Below are positions 22,798 through 29,950 of a stretch of 32,130 nt of DNA, piece by piece; positions within the stretch are counted from its first letter, which is position 1; every line of letters starts with the position of its first letter. The notes under the pieces are model-generated. The model was not told where the DNA came from and did no database searches. It worked only from the letters and a program-made list of their open reading frames with translations. Source of the stretch: Phycisphaeraceae bacterium (lineage in GTDB: Bacteria; Planctomycetota; Phycisphaerae; Phycisphaerales; UBA1924); the NCBI GenBank assembly GCA_009827205.1, contig WUAK01000002.1:1-32130 (forward strand), written 5' to 3'. The translations under genes and the position numbers were made by a program.

Positions 22798-22850
22798 GGA
22801 TTATCTCCTTGGTCGATAGTAACGGGCTTGCGCAACACCGGATTGGTGCG

Positions 22851-22881
22851 GATCACAAAGCAGAACCGATTTTGCGTGATC
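22851..22881. promoter_or_regulatory. Inverted repeat in the divergent hpf-like/DUF2959 promoter region
   Basis: GATCAC (22851-22856) and GTGATC (22876-22881) are arms separated by 19 nt, with AAA and TTT continuing the pairing imperfectly. It sits between the two divergent starts (22797 and 22943). A possible -10 (TATAGA, 22910-22915) for the plus-strand gene lies just downstream. Confidence 0.35.
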
Positions 22882-22942
22882 AAGAGCAGATTCCGGGTTT
22901 GTGGATCCGTATAGAATGCTTCTTTCACCGGAGGACCTTGGC

Positions 22943-23617
22943 ATGCGAAAGCAACACTCTCTACTCTCAAAGTTAGTGATACTGTCCTCGATCCAATTGG
23001 CCTTGTTGTCGCTGACCGGTTGCACTTCAACAAAGATCTGGTTAAGCGAGCAATTTGGAAACGAGAAACGTGAACAACTGGTCTCAAGCGTTGAATCTGC
23101 GAGAGATGCCCAGGAAGATGCAAAGCAGCAGTTCTCTACTGCGCTCGATGAGTTCCTTTCTATAACCTCAGGCGATCAGGCGACCGCCGATCTGGAAGCC
23201 AAGTACAGTCAGATTGAAGCCGCGTACGAATCGAGTTCTTCAAAGGCTGCGAAGGTCTACAGCAAGATCGAGACTGTTGATGCTGTAGCCAAAGCGCTGT
23301 TCAAAGAATGGGAGAACGAACTAGAAGAATACGAGAGTCCGAAACTCCGCGCATCGAGTCAGAAGCAGCTCAACCTCACACGGCAGAGGTATAACAATCT
23401 CGTCGGCGCCATGAATGAAGCTGCTGGCAAAATGGATCCGGTACTTTCCGCATTCAAGGACCAGACACTTTTTCTTAAGCACAACCTCAACGCTCGTGCC
23501 ATCGCTTCACTCGAGACCGACCTCAACGAGATCCGGACGGAAGTTGCAATACTGATTGAGGAGATGGAGGCGTCCATTGCCGAGGCGAATGAATTTATTG
23601 ACTCCTTGCAGGACTAG
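22943..23617 (+). CDS. DUF2959-family coiled-coil lipoprotein
   Basis: 224 residues from ATG 22943, fixed by GGAGG (22930-22934), 8 nt upstream; a GTG at 22901 is in frame but unlikely. The lipobox LTGC ends a 27-residue signal. The rest is helical and Glu/Lys/Ala-rich, likely a long coiled coil: VSSVESARDAQEDAKQQF, KTLF-like ALFKEWENELEEY, and the strongly conserved end LFLKHNLNARAIASLETDL with the final IEEMEASIAEANEFI. These are the hallmark segments of DUF2959. The family is found in many marine bacteria as an envelope lipoprotein of unknown role. No partner gene is adjacent on this strand. Confidence 0.88.
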   Translation: MRKQHSLLSKLVILSSIQLALLSLTGCTSTKIWLSEQFGNEKREQLVSSVESARDAQEDAKQQFSTALDEFLSITSGDQATADLEAKYSQIEAAYESSSSKAAKVYSKIETVDAVAKALFKEWENELEEYESPKLRASSQKQLNLTRQRYNNLVGAMNEAAGKMDPVLSAFKDQTLFLKHNLNARAIASLETDLNEIRTEVAILIEEMEASIAEANEFIDSLQD

Positions 23618-23701
23618 AGAGACCTGAGAGCTCGCGCGGCTCGGGCTTCGACAATCCTAGACGAACCGCTTCAATTGCCGACCGTTACTCACAGCCTGCT
23701 A

Positions 23702-24283
23702 TCAATCCCGCCTGCGACGGCTAATGGCTCCAGCACCGACAACAAGAACTACTAGCGATGCCGGGGCAGGTATTTCATAGTAGTTAAACGTGTTGAAAAA
23801 AACGAAGTCATCACCCATGGGCGGATTACTGGTCGTAAATGTGACCTGAGAGAACGGCGCATTCTCAACAAAGCCGATGAAGACCGCATTGAGCGGGTCG
23901 ACGAGATCATTCAGGTCATAATCATTAAACGGCGTGCTGACACGCATGCCATCTTGCACAAAGGTGTTCGACCAAATTCCAGAGAACGAACTGATCGGTA
24001 CATCAAATGTGAATGTAACCGTATCGAGTCCATCAAAATCAAAAACGAAGTTCTGAACACCGTTGAAATCAGCAGCACCGTTGCCAACCGCGGTGACATC
24101 AAACAACCCTGCAAAGTTGGTCGTTCCGGTTGGAAAGTTCTGCGCGGGGATTGAGGCGTAATCGGGAGCAACCAGATCACCCGACGAGGCGTTCATCCAG
24201 TCGGTTTCATCAAAGAAGACCTGGCCGGATGCCGAACCAGAGGTCAAGGTGCCAAGAGCAAGCACAGCGATAGCGCGGTTCAT
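23702..24283 (-). CDS. Secreted protein with PEP-CTERM-like sorting tail
   Basis: 193 residues from ATG 24283, fixed by GGGAG 7 nt upstream. A signal peptide (MNRAIAVLALGTLTSGSASG) is followed by a domain of about 140 residues rich in Asn, Asp, Phe and Thr (WMNASSGDLVAPDYASIPAQ, VTFTFDVPISSFSGIW), which resembles secreted beta-sandwich domains seen in PEP-CTERM proteins. The C-terminus is IPAPASLVVLVVGAGA then SRRRR: the Pro-x-Pro motif, a membrane helix and an Arg cluster. This is the planctomycete variant of the PEP-CTERM sorting signal recognised by exosortase. The protein would be cell-surface or matrix anchored. No exosortase gene is in the window. Confidence 0.8.
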   Translation of the reverse strand: MNRAIAVLALGTLTSGSASGQVFFDETDWMNASSGDLVAPDYASIPAQNFPTGTTNFAGLFDVTAVGNGAADFNGVQNFVFDFDGLDTVTFTFDVPISSFSGIWSNTFVQDGMRVSTPFNDYDLNDLVDPLNAVFIGFVENAPFSQVTFTTSNPPMGDDFVFFNTFNYYEIPAPASLVVLVVGAGAISRRRRD

Positions 24284-24429
24284 TATTATTCTCCCGTAGC
24301 AAGGGAACCCACTTTCCACGCAGAACCACGCCCGCCGGCGCGGCCTGTAACACTGGTAACTTGCGCTGGGTCCGAGAGTATGCCAGTAATTTGAATGGCT
24401 TTTATGGATTTGAACTTAGTCCCAGAGTT

Positions 24430-24826
24430 CTAGGGGCATCCATTGTTGAAATTGTTGATCAAGGCGGTGAAGTCGGTCGGCGAGAGCATGCCGTCGTAAT
24501 TCTGATCTGCGGGGCATTCAGGCGGCTGGCACTCAAAGGCTCCAATATCGAGGAACGACCGCTCGCCAGTCCCCGTGTCTGTCATTGCGGGGTCATCAAC
24601 CAGTCTGAAATCGTTGTTCGCGTCAAAGAATGATGCGAGCGCAAACTCGCCGTCGAACAGATCCATCTCGGCGGCGTCGATCGCGGGAGAGCCGGCAGAC
24701 ACTCGGTAATCCCCGTTCGCCGCATCAATAAACAACGGGTCCGCGACGGTTCGGTTCTCGATCGACTACTTCGGCAGATCCACCGGCGAAGAATGCAGAA
24801 AGAACAACAACAACAAATCGCGACAT
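24430..24826 (-). pseudogene. Remnant of a beta-helix protein with dockerin-type C-terminus
   Basis: ATG 24826 starts a good signal peptide (MSRFVVVVLSAFFAGGSAE) that runs into a stop after about 33 residues. In the next frame the sequence resumes as DPLFIDAANGDYRV, AGSPAIDAAE and then, after DIGAFECQPP, CPADQNYDGMLSPTDF with the final NNFNNGCP. That second part is the usual end of right-handed beta-helix (choice-of-anchor Q-like) proteins followed by one Ca-binding dockerin-type repeat. The several hundred residues expected between signal and tail are missing. The simplest reading is an internal deletion that joined the two ends out of frame. A short fragment could still be translated from the TTG at 24735. 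Confidence 0.7.
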
Positions 24827-24897
24827 GGCAAGACCCCAGCGAAGAGGAGCCTACCACGCGACATAATCAGCACCAAAGAATTACGCGCTGGAAGTAT

Positions 24898-26772
24898 TCA
24901 CACCACCCGATCATCCTTAGCGATCCCGAGCGCTGGCCTCACGTCGACCTGCACGAGCTGATCGCCCTGGATCTTGCGTGCTTCTTCGTCGTCGACGTAG
25001 TCGGAGTGGCACGAGGCCTTGCCCTCGTCGTCGGTGTCCATGCCCTTTTTGACCTTGCTGGCGAGCTTGTGGATCTCCTCGGGCTTGAGGTAGCCCCGCT
25101 GCTCGAGTATCTTCTGCTGCTCCTCGGTGAGCGCGTCGGACTTGACGGGCTTGCCCCGCTCGAAGCCCTCTGCCTTGCCTGAGGCGAATTCCTGGATCTC
25201 CTTGGAGATGCGGACACTGCACCAGTCGTGGCCGCACATCGCGCAGAAGTCGGTGTCGACGTCGAGGTCCTCGTCGTGGTACGCGCGGGCGGTGTCGGTG
25301 TCGAAGGCGAGCTCGAAGTGCTTCTCCCAGTTGAGCGCTGCGCGAGCGTTGGTGAGCTCGTCGTCCCACTCGCGCGTGCCGGGGATGCCCAGCGCGACGT
25401 CGGCTGCGTGCGCCGCGATCTTGTAGGCGATGCAGCCTTCCTTCACGTCGCCCTTCTTGGGCAGGCCAAGGTGCTCCTTAGGTGTGACATAGCAGAGCAT
25501 TGATGCGCCGTGGTACGCGATCGCGGTGGCGCCGATGCAGCTGGTGATGTGGTCGTAGCCCGGGAAGACGTCGGTCACGAGCGGGCCAAGTACGTAGAAG
25601 GGAGCGCCGTGGCACAGCGTGCGCTGGAGCTTGGCGTTGTACTCGATCTGATCGAAAGGCACGTGACCCGGGCCCTCGATCATGACCTGCACGCCGCGGC
25701 GCCAGGCGCGCTCGGTGAGCTCGCCCAGTGTTTCAAGCTCGGCGAGCTGCGCGTCGTCGGTTGCGTCGGCGAGACCGCCCGGGCGGAGGCCGTCACCGAT
25801 GGAGAACGTGACATCGTGCTTGCGCATGAGGTCGCAGATGTCCTCCCACATGTCGTACATGATGTTCTCACGGTTGTGCGTGAGCATCCACTTGGCGAGC
25901 AGCGACCCGCCCCGGCTGACGATGCCGATCAGTCGGTTCTTCACGAACTTCAGGTGCCCCTTGCGGACGCCGGCGTGGATCGTGAAGTAGTCGACGCCCT
26001 GCCTGGCCTGGTGCTCGAGCGTCTGCATGATCGCCTCTTCGTCGAGGTCCTCGAGCCTGCGCCCGATGATCATGGAATAGATGGGCACGGTCCCGATCGG
26101 GACGGTCGAGTTGCGCAGGATCGCCTCGCGGCACTCGTCGAGATCGCCCCCGGTCGAGAGATCCATGACCGTGTCGGCGCCCCACTTCTCTGCCCATTTG
26201 AGCTTCTCGACTTCCTCGTCGGTGCCCGACGACACGGGCGAGGCGCCCATGTTCGCGTTGACCTTGGTCTTGGTTGCGCGACCGATTGCCATCGGGTCGA
26301 GGTTGTATTTGAGGTGTGTCGTGTTGGCGGGGATCACCAAGCGCCCCGCGGCTACTTCGTCTCGGATTTGTGCTGCGGACAGGTGAGGCTCGCGCTCGGC
26401 GACGCGCTCCATCTCGGGCGTGATGATGCCGAGACGCGCCGACTCAAGCTGGGTGATGGGCGCAAAGCCATCGGGCGCGGCGCAGCGGATGAATTCACCG
26501 ACGCCGGTCTTGTTGTGGCCCTTGCAGCCGGACGCGTGATCGGGCGCGGCCTCGATCGTCCACCCCTCGGGCAGGAAGTCCCACGCGGTTTTGTCGCTGG
26601 GCGCGGGCATTCCGGGCGTGTCGGGCGAGCTGAACGCGAGCGGCCCGCCGATGTCGGGTTTGTTTGCGAAACTGCCGGGCGAGGTAATGCCGGGCAAGCC
26701 CGGGTTCCCTGCGCCGTGTGTTGGCACTCTGAATTTGCTAGTGGGCAGGACGGTTTCGTTGCTGCTAACCAT
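24898..26772 (-). CDS. thiC: Phosphomethylpyrimidine synthase ThiC
   Basis: 624 residues, normal length. ThiC is a radical SAM enzyme that converts aminoimidazole ribotide to the pyrimidine part of thiamine in the cytoplasm. Visible: the N-terminal ThiC-associated domain (about 1-120), the barrel with NANMGASPVSSG, GADTVMDLSTGGDLDE, MIEGPGHVPFDQI, CHGAPFYVLGPLVTD and YHGASMLCYVTPKEHLGLP, and the C-terminal cluster motif C-x2-C-x4-C as CAMCGHDWC (Cys510, 513, 518) that binds the 4Fe-4S centre. A C-terminal extension of about 100 Lys/Asp/Glu-rich residues follows the cluster. GGAGGG of the ribosome site (8 nt from the ATG) is the 3' part of the TPP riboswitch directly upstream. No other thi gene is adjacent. 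Confidence 0.97.
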   Translation of the reverse strand: MVSSNETVLPTSKFRVPTHGAGNPGLPGITSPGSFANKPDIGGPLAFSSPDTPGMPAPSDKTAWDFLPEGWTIEAAPDHASGCKGHNKTGVGEFIRCAAPDGFAPITQLESARLGIITPEMERVAEREPHLSAAQIRDEVAAGRLVIPANTTHLKYNLDPMAIGRATKTKVNANMGASPVSSGTDEEVEKLKWAEKWGADTVMDLSTGGDLDECREAILRNSTVPIGTVPIYSMIIGRRLEDLDEEAIMQTLEHQARQGVDYFTIHAGVRKGHLKFVKNRLIGIVSRGGSLLAKWMLTHNRENIMYDMWEDICDLMRKHDVTFSIGDGLRPGGLADATDDAQLAELETLGELTERAWRRGVQVMIEGPGHVPFDQIEYNAKLQRTLCHGAPFYVLGPLVTDVFPGYDHITSCIGATAIAYHGASMLCYVTPKEHLGLPKKGDVKEGCIAYKIAAHAADVALGIPGTREWDDELTNARAALNWEKHFELAFDTDTARAYHDEDLDVDTDFCAMCGHDWCSVRISKEIQEFASGKAEGFERGKPVKSDALTEEQQKILEQRGYLKPEEIHKLASKVKKGMDTDDEGKASCHSDYVDDEEARKIQGDQLVQVDVRPALGIAKDDRVV

Positions 26773-26775
26773 TCT

Positions 26776-26854
26776 CGCATCCCTCCGCCGGTACGAGCCG
26801 GATCAGGTTCATCGGGTGCCTCTCAGCCCGCCAACCGGACGGGCGCCCCGTGCG
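26776..26854 (-). promoter_or_regulatory. TPP (THI) riboswitch in the thiC leader
   Basis: On the minus strand the leader reads GGGGCGCCC, a GC-rich P3-type arm, then CTGAGA (26821-26826), an ACCC arm and GATGAACCTGATCC (26800-26813), the two conserved blocks of the thiamine pyrophosphate aptamer. It ends CGGAGGGA next to the thiC ATG. A short P1 can form between 26851-26854 and 26776-26779. The Shine-Dalgarno GGAGGG (26781-26786) lies in the 3' arm, so TPP binding would block translation. No terminator hairpin with T-run is seen between aptamer and start. Confidence 0.95.
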
Positions 26855-26862
26855 CTGTTGGA

Positions 26863-26868
26863 ATTATA
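26863..26868 (-). promoter_or_regulatory. -10 box of the thiC promoter (TATAAT)
   Basis: A consensus TATAAT on the minus strand places transcription start near 26856, just at the 5' edge of the riboswitch. No good -35 is visible (CGGGAG at 17 bp). Confidence 0.6.
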
Positions 26869-26875
26869 GCGTCTC

Positions 26876-26899
26876 CAAAAACGCACTCCCGAGGTGCGT
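26876..26899 (-). terminator. Rho-independent terminator of the hydrolase/DinB operon
   Basis: ACGCAC (26881-26886) pairs perfectly with GTGCGT (26894-26899) around a 7-nt loop. On the minus strand it is followed by TTTTT (26876-26881) and lies about 90 nt past the hydrolase stop. It insulates thiC, whose -10 box starts 8 nt further on. Confidence 0.75.
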
Positions 26900-26990
26900 G
26901 CTCGCCGTTGTCAACAGCGGACAGGGACGACCTCCATTTGTCAGAGATATCCCAGCGGCCTGTGGGCGTGGGGTTGCTTGCTGCGATGCT

Positions 26991-27905
26991 CTAAGGCTTT
27001 TGACCAAACATGCGTGCCTTTTCATCGCTCTCTGCCAGACTCTTTCGAAAGAAGCTTGAGATGTGCTGACGGACCTCGGGGTTCGATTCGAGGACGGTGT
27101 TGTGCCGCCCCCCCGGGACAGAAAGCTGAGTGACGTCGACACCTTCTTGGTCGGCTCGTTTGTACAACAGCCCGGAGTGGCGGAAGTTGATGACCTCGTC
27201 CTTGTCGCCGTGGACAATCAGGTACGGCGTCTCACCAAGATCTGTGATAAAATCGATCGGGTCCCAACCGCCTGATAGCAGCAGCGGGCCGATGATCGGC
27301 AGCCAATCTCCAGCCACGCTCCGCCAGGAAGAGAACGTCGCGAGCGTGCACAACGCGCTAACTTCATCTCTGGTCGCGGCCAGGGGCAGTGCGAAAGCGC
27401 CGCCCAGGCTGACGCCGTAGACCCCGATCTGATCGGGATCGACATCATCTCTAGCAATGAGCGCATCAAGTGCGGCGTGCGCATCGAGCAGCACCGTGTC
27501 TCTGCGGAGCTTGCCGGCATCGGATTGCCCGTAGCTCCTGTAATCGAACATCAGCAGATGCAAGCCCTCGTCGGCAAGGAACCTGCTGAATCCGATGTGG
27601 TTTGCCATCATCCCCGCGTTGCCGTGCAGGTGCAGCACAGCTGGCCTTGTTTCGCCGGGCTCGGCGTCTCGCGCACGGAAGAACCAGCCATGCAGTGTGA
27701 GTCCGTCTTCTGTCTCGAACCATATCTCCTCGGCACCGGCTGGGAGCTGACTGGATCCACGCGCAGGGAAATACGCGAGTCGCTCGGCACAGCTGCTCAA
27801 CCGGATCAATATGAATCCTCCCAGCACGACAACCAGCAGCAAGCGTGCTGTACGCAGCGCATTGAATCTCCTGGGCTCCGGTTGAGGCTCGCTCTGCTGC
27901 GTCAT
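26991..27905 (-). CDS. Membrane-anchored alpha/beta hydrolase
   Basis: 304 residues from ATG 27905, only 4 nt after the stop of the DinB gene; a longer frame to 27974 overlaps that gene and is rejected. One N-terminal membrane helix (about 18-37, LLLVVVLGGFILIRL) anchors the enzyme. The catalytic domain has the oxyanion motif HLHGNAGMMANH, FDYRSYGQSDAG, the nucleophile elbow GVSLGGAFALPLA, the acid HGDKDEVINF and the His of GGRHNTVL. This fits the BEM46/ABHD13-like group of serine hydrolases. The substrate is unknown. The tight link to a DinB protein suggests a joint task. A terminator follows at 26876-26899. Confidence 0.85.
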   Translation of the reverse strand: MTQQSEPQPEPRRFNALRTARLLLVVVLGGFILIRLSSCAERLAYFPARGSSQLPAGAEEIWFETEDGLTLHGWFFRARDAEPGETRPAVLHLHGNAGMMANHIGFSRFLADEGLHLLMFDYRSYGQSDAGKLRRDTVLLDAHAALDALIARDDVDPDQIGVYGVSLGGAFALPLAATRDEVSALCTLATFSSWRSVAGDWLPIIGPLLLSGGWDPIDFITDLGETPYLIVHGDKDEVINFRHSGLLYKRADQEGVDVTQLSVPGGRHNTVLESNPEVRQHISSFFRKSLAESDEKARMFGQKP

Positions 27906-27909
27906 GTTG

Positions 27910-28401
27910 TTACACCGGGTCTTCCATCCGCATCCACTCCAGCACGCTGCTGTGTGGAAGCTCCTGGACGCCAAGGTGTCTGAGCATGTTCAGGCACTGG
28001 GCCCGGTGGTGCACGGCATGGGTCATGACATGTGTGAGAACGCCGCCCCGGGTGAAGCTGTACGAGTTGCCTCCCCTGCTGCCCGTGGCGATGCCTTCGT
28101 TTGGGTTAGTCCGCGCCGAGTTCTCGAAGTCGGTCGTGACTTCATCAAAGAGCTCACGGAGCTGCGCGATCGAGAGTGCTAGCTCTTCGAGTCTCGGGCG
28201 TTGCTCTCGGCCCGCGAGCAGATCGCCCCAGCCGCGGATCGCGCCGGCCATGTGTGTGAGCGTCTTGCGGAGCGAACCAACGCCCATCTCGAATTCGTGG
28301 TCGAGCTGTTCATCGGTCAGCTGCGCGCACGCGTCGAGCAGGCGATCGTTCGCCCAGCGGTGATGGATGAGCAGGATCTCAGAGGGGTCGGACTGCGCCA
28401 T
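27910..28401 (-). CDS. DinB-superfamily protein
   Basis: 163 residues. The four-helix DinB fold is recognised by LLIHHRWANDRLLDAC at the start, LTHMAGAIRGWGDLL in the second helix and HAVHHRAQCLNMLRHLG in the last; His in LTHMAGA and the two His of HAVHH are the expected metal ligands. DinB/YfiT-type proteins include metal-dependent thiol transferases (BstA, maleylpyruvate isomerase) and proteins of unknown role. ATG 28401 has GGAG 7 nt upstream, but that site lies within a hairpin (28403-28437). The downstream hydrolase starts 4 nt after the stop, so the two form an operon. Confidence 0.88.
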   Translation of the reverse strand: MAQSDPSEILLIHHRWANDRLLDACAQLTDEQLDHEFEMGVGSLRKTLTHMAGAIRGWGDLLAGREQRPRLEELALSIAQLRELFDEVTTDFENSARTNPNEGIATGSRGGNSYSFTRGGVLTHVMTHAVHHRAQCLNMLRHLGVQELPHSSVLEWMRMEDPV

Positions 28402-28402
28402 A

Positions 28403-28437
28403 GGTAAGCTCCACGGGTTTGACCCGATGAGCCTACC
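28403..28437 (-). promoter_or_regulatory. Hairpin masking the DinB ribosome-binding site
   Basis: On the minus strand GGTA, GCTC and CGGGT pair with ACCCG, GAGC and TACC around a CAA loop, with one or two unpaired bases between blocks (13 pairs in all). The 3' arm holds the Shine-Dalgarno GGAG of the DinB gene, which ends 7 nt before its ATG. No T-run follows, so a regulator of translation is more likely than a terminator. Confidence 0.55.
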
Positions 28438-28443
28438 AGACGA

Positions 28444-29244
28444 TCAGCAGCCGGCGTTGTAGTTCAACACCCAGGCCGTGAAATCGGATGGGGTGATTGC
28501 GCCGTCGCTGTTCTGATCGGCGCGGGGGTCACCCGTTGTGTAGGCGTTGATCCACGCGGTGAAGTCAGCCGGCGTGAGCGAACCGTCCTGGTTCACGTCG
28601 GCGAGGCATTCTGGAGCATCCATCTGACCGATGAGCTCGACCGCGAGACCGCTTGCGACTTTCGTCGCGGGGGCGAGCCCTTGACCGTCGAAGAGATCGA
28701 GATGGATGATGCCGTCACCCGACGCGGTCGCCCATGTCCACGACTCGCGCGAATCACGCGGCGGCACGAACGTGATCGCCGACACACTCACCACGTACTC
28801 GTTCTGCCCGTCGAGCCCGATTGCTTCACCAAGATCGAACTCGTAGCTGAACATCTTCGCGTCCATGTCGCCCATCGTCTGGTTCGTGTCCGTGGGCGCG
28901 GCGAAGCCCCGAGAGATGCGCCGATGTGTGACGAGCGAGAGCGTGCCAGTGTTCTGGTCCAGGTCGTAAACACTGACTCGGAAGCCGAGCGTGTTGGTGT
29001 CGTCCTCGAGCGAGCTTTCTGAACCACCCCAGAACCGGATGCGCTCGGCGCTCGCCTTTCGGGGCGGCACGAGCGTCTCGCCTGCGCGCTGATCGTCGTA
29101 CACGAACGATCCGCCCGGTTCGTGGGCCGAGATGACCGAGGAAGCGGGCGATTCGGGCGATTGCCCTGATATCACGACAGGCTGGGCGGCTGTAGGAGCC
29201 GCGGCGAGTCCGAGTGCGAGAAAGGCGAGGCGTGGCGCGTCCAT
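28444..29244 (-). CDS. Secreted protein with C-terminal dockerin-type calcium repeats
   Basis: 266 residues from ATG 29244, with GGAG 8 nt upstream. A signal peptide (MDAPRLAFLALGLAAAPTAA) leads to a beta-rich domain of about 170 residues (FVYDDQRAGETLVPP, RIRFWGGSESS, GFRVSVYDLDQNTGTLS), which I do not recognise. The C-terminus has two EF-hand-like repeats: ADVNQDGSLTPADFTAWI and ADQNSDGAITPSDFTAWVL, ending NYNAGC. This pair with a final Gly-Cys is the 'GC-type dockerin' tail of Phycisphaerales secreted proteins. The function of that tail is unknown; no cohesin partner is visible. A GCGGC/GCCGC hairpin (29259-29271) lies just above the ribosome site. The 172-nt upstream leader is G/T-rich on the coding strand and has no other gene. 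Confidence 0.82.
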   Translation of the reverse strand: MDAPRLAFLALGLAAAPTAAQPVVISGQSPESPASSVISAHEPGGSFVYDDQRAGETLVPPRKASAERIRFWGGSESSLEDDTNTLGFRVSVYDLDQNTGTLSLVTHRRISRGFAAPTDTNQTMGDMDAKMFSYEFDLGEAIGLDGQNEYVVSVSAITFVPPRDSRESWTWATASGDGIIHLDLFDGQGLAPATKVASGLAVELIGQMDAPECLADVNQDGSLTPADFTAWINAYTTGDPRADQNSDGAITPSDFTAWVLNYNAGC

Positions 29245-29416
29245 GGCGATGTCTCCGTGCGGCAAAGCCGCTACAGAAACAGATACACCAACACCTCATA
29301 CACGCACACAAAGTCCGCACAGCACACGCCAGAAGCAGGTTCTCGGTCGCTGCCCACCCCTGATGGACTCACCAAGTTCTCACAGGATTGTGTAGGCAGT
29401 ACCCATATCCGGACGT

Positions 29417-29950
29417 TTACCCGATCACGCCTGGCATGCCGAGCGCTCTGCGGAGGTCGGTGAGCTGGCCCGCGTGCGTGCCGTTGTGGAAGATGATGCG
29501 TGCCGCGAGTTCGGCAACAGGAAACTCGCCGCTGCCCCAGGGCTGGATCTCGTCGAGCATTGCATCATCGAGTCCTTCGAGTGCGCTTGCGAGCCGATCG
29601 ATCGCGTCCTCGAACACACGCCGGGACTTTGCGAGCGCCGGATAGATCGCGGGATCGTCGACGGGATTCGAGCCGAAGCAGACAGACTCGGTGTCGAAGC
29701 GTTCGCTGTCGCCTGATGCGCCGTCGCCTGTGATGAAATCGGATTCGGGAAGAGCATTCCCATCGAATCGCTCGGCGAAACGGTGCATGGTGAGCGCGAG
29801 GTGCCCCAAACTCCACGCGGCGTGGTTGGGCATGCCCGGTGCCTGGCTCGTGCGGTTGTCGTCGTCGAAGCCCGCGAGGAAACGCGTGACGAAGGGCTTT
29901 GTCGCGCGGAGCGCGTCCGAAAGTGCGCGCGCTCGGTCAGACCCTGCCAT
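29417..29950 (-). CDS. DinB-superfamily protein
   Basis: 177 residues. ATG 29950 overlaps the TAA of the esterase gene by one base (TAATG), showing translational coupling. Fold features: helix 2 with NHAAWSLGHLALTMHRFA and the final helix AARIIFHNGTHAGQLTDLRR; the His of SLGH and the two of HNGTH are the likely metal ligands. The end (RALGMPGVIG) is typical of DinB_2-like members of about 165-180 residues. The middle part, with SVCFGSNPVDDPAIYP, is longer than in the protein at 27910-28401, so the two are not recent duplicates. Substrate unknown. Confidence 0.85.
   Translation of the reverse strand: MAGSDRARALSDALRATKPFVTRFLAGFDDDNRTSQAPGMPNHAAWSLGHLALTMHRFAERFDGNALPESDFITGDGASGDSERFDTESVCFGSNPVDDPAIYPALAKSRRVFEDAIDRLASALEGLDDAMLDEIQPWGSGEFPVAELAARIIFHNGTHAGQLTDLRRALGMPGVIG

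Noticed and set aside
25510..26994. Open frame of 494 residues on the plus strand opposite thiC
   Set aside because: It mirrors the codon pattern of thiC, has no ribosome site and no recognisable motif. ThiC on the other strand is certain.
28403..28437. Hairpin considered as transcription terminator of the dockerin-type gene
   Set aside because: It lies just after the stop at 28444 but has no T-run, and its 3' arm is the ribosome site of the next gene.
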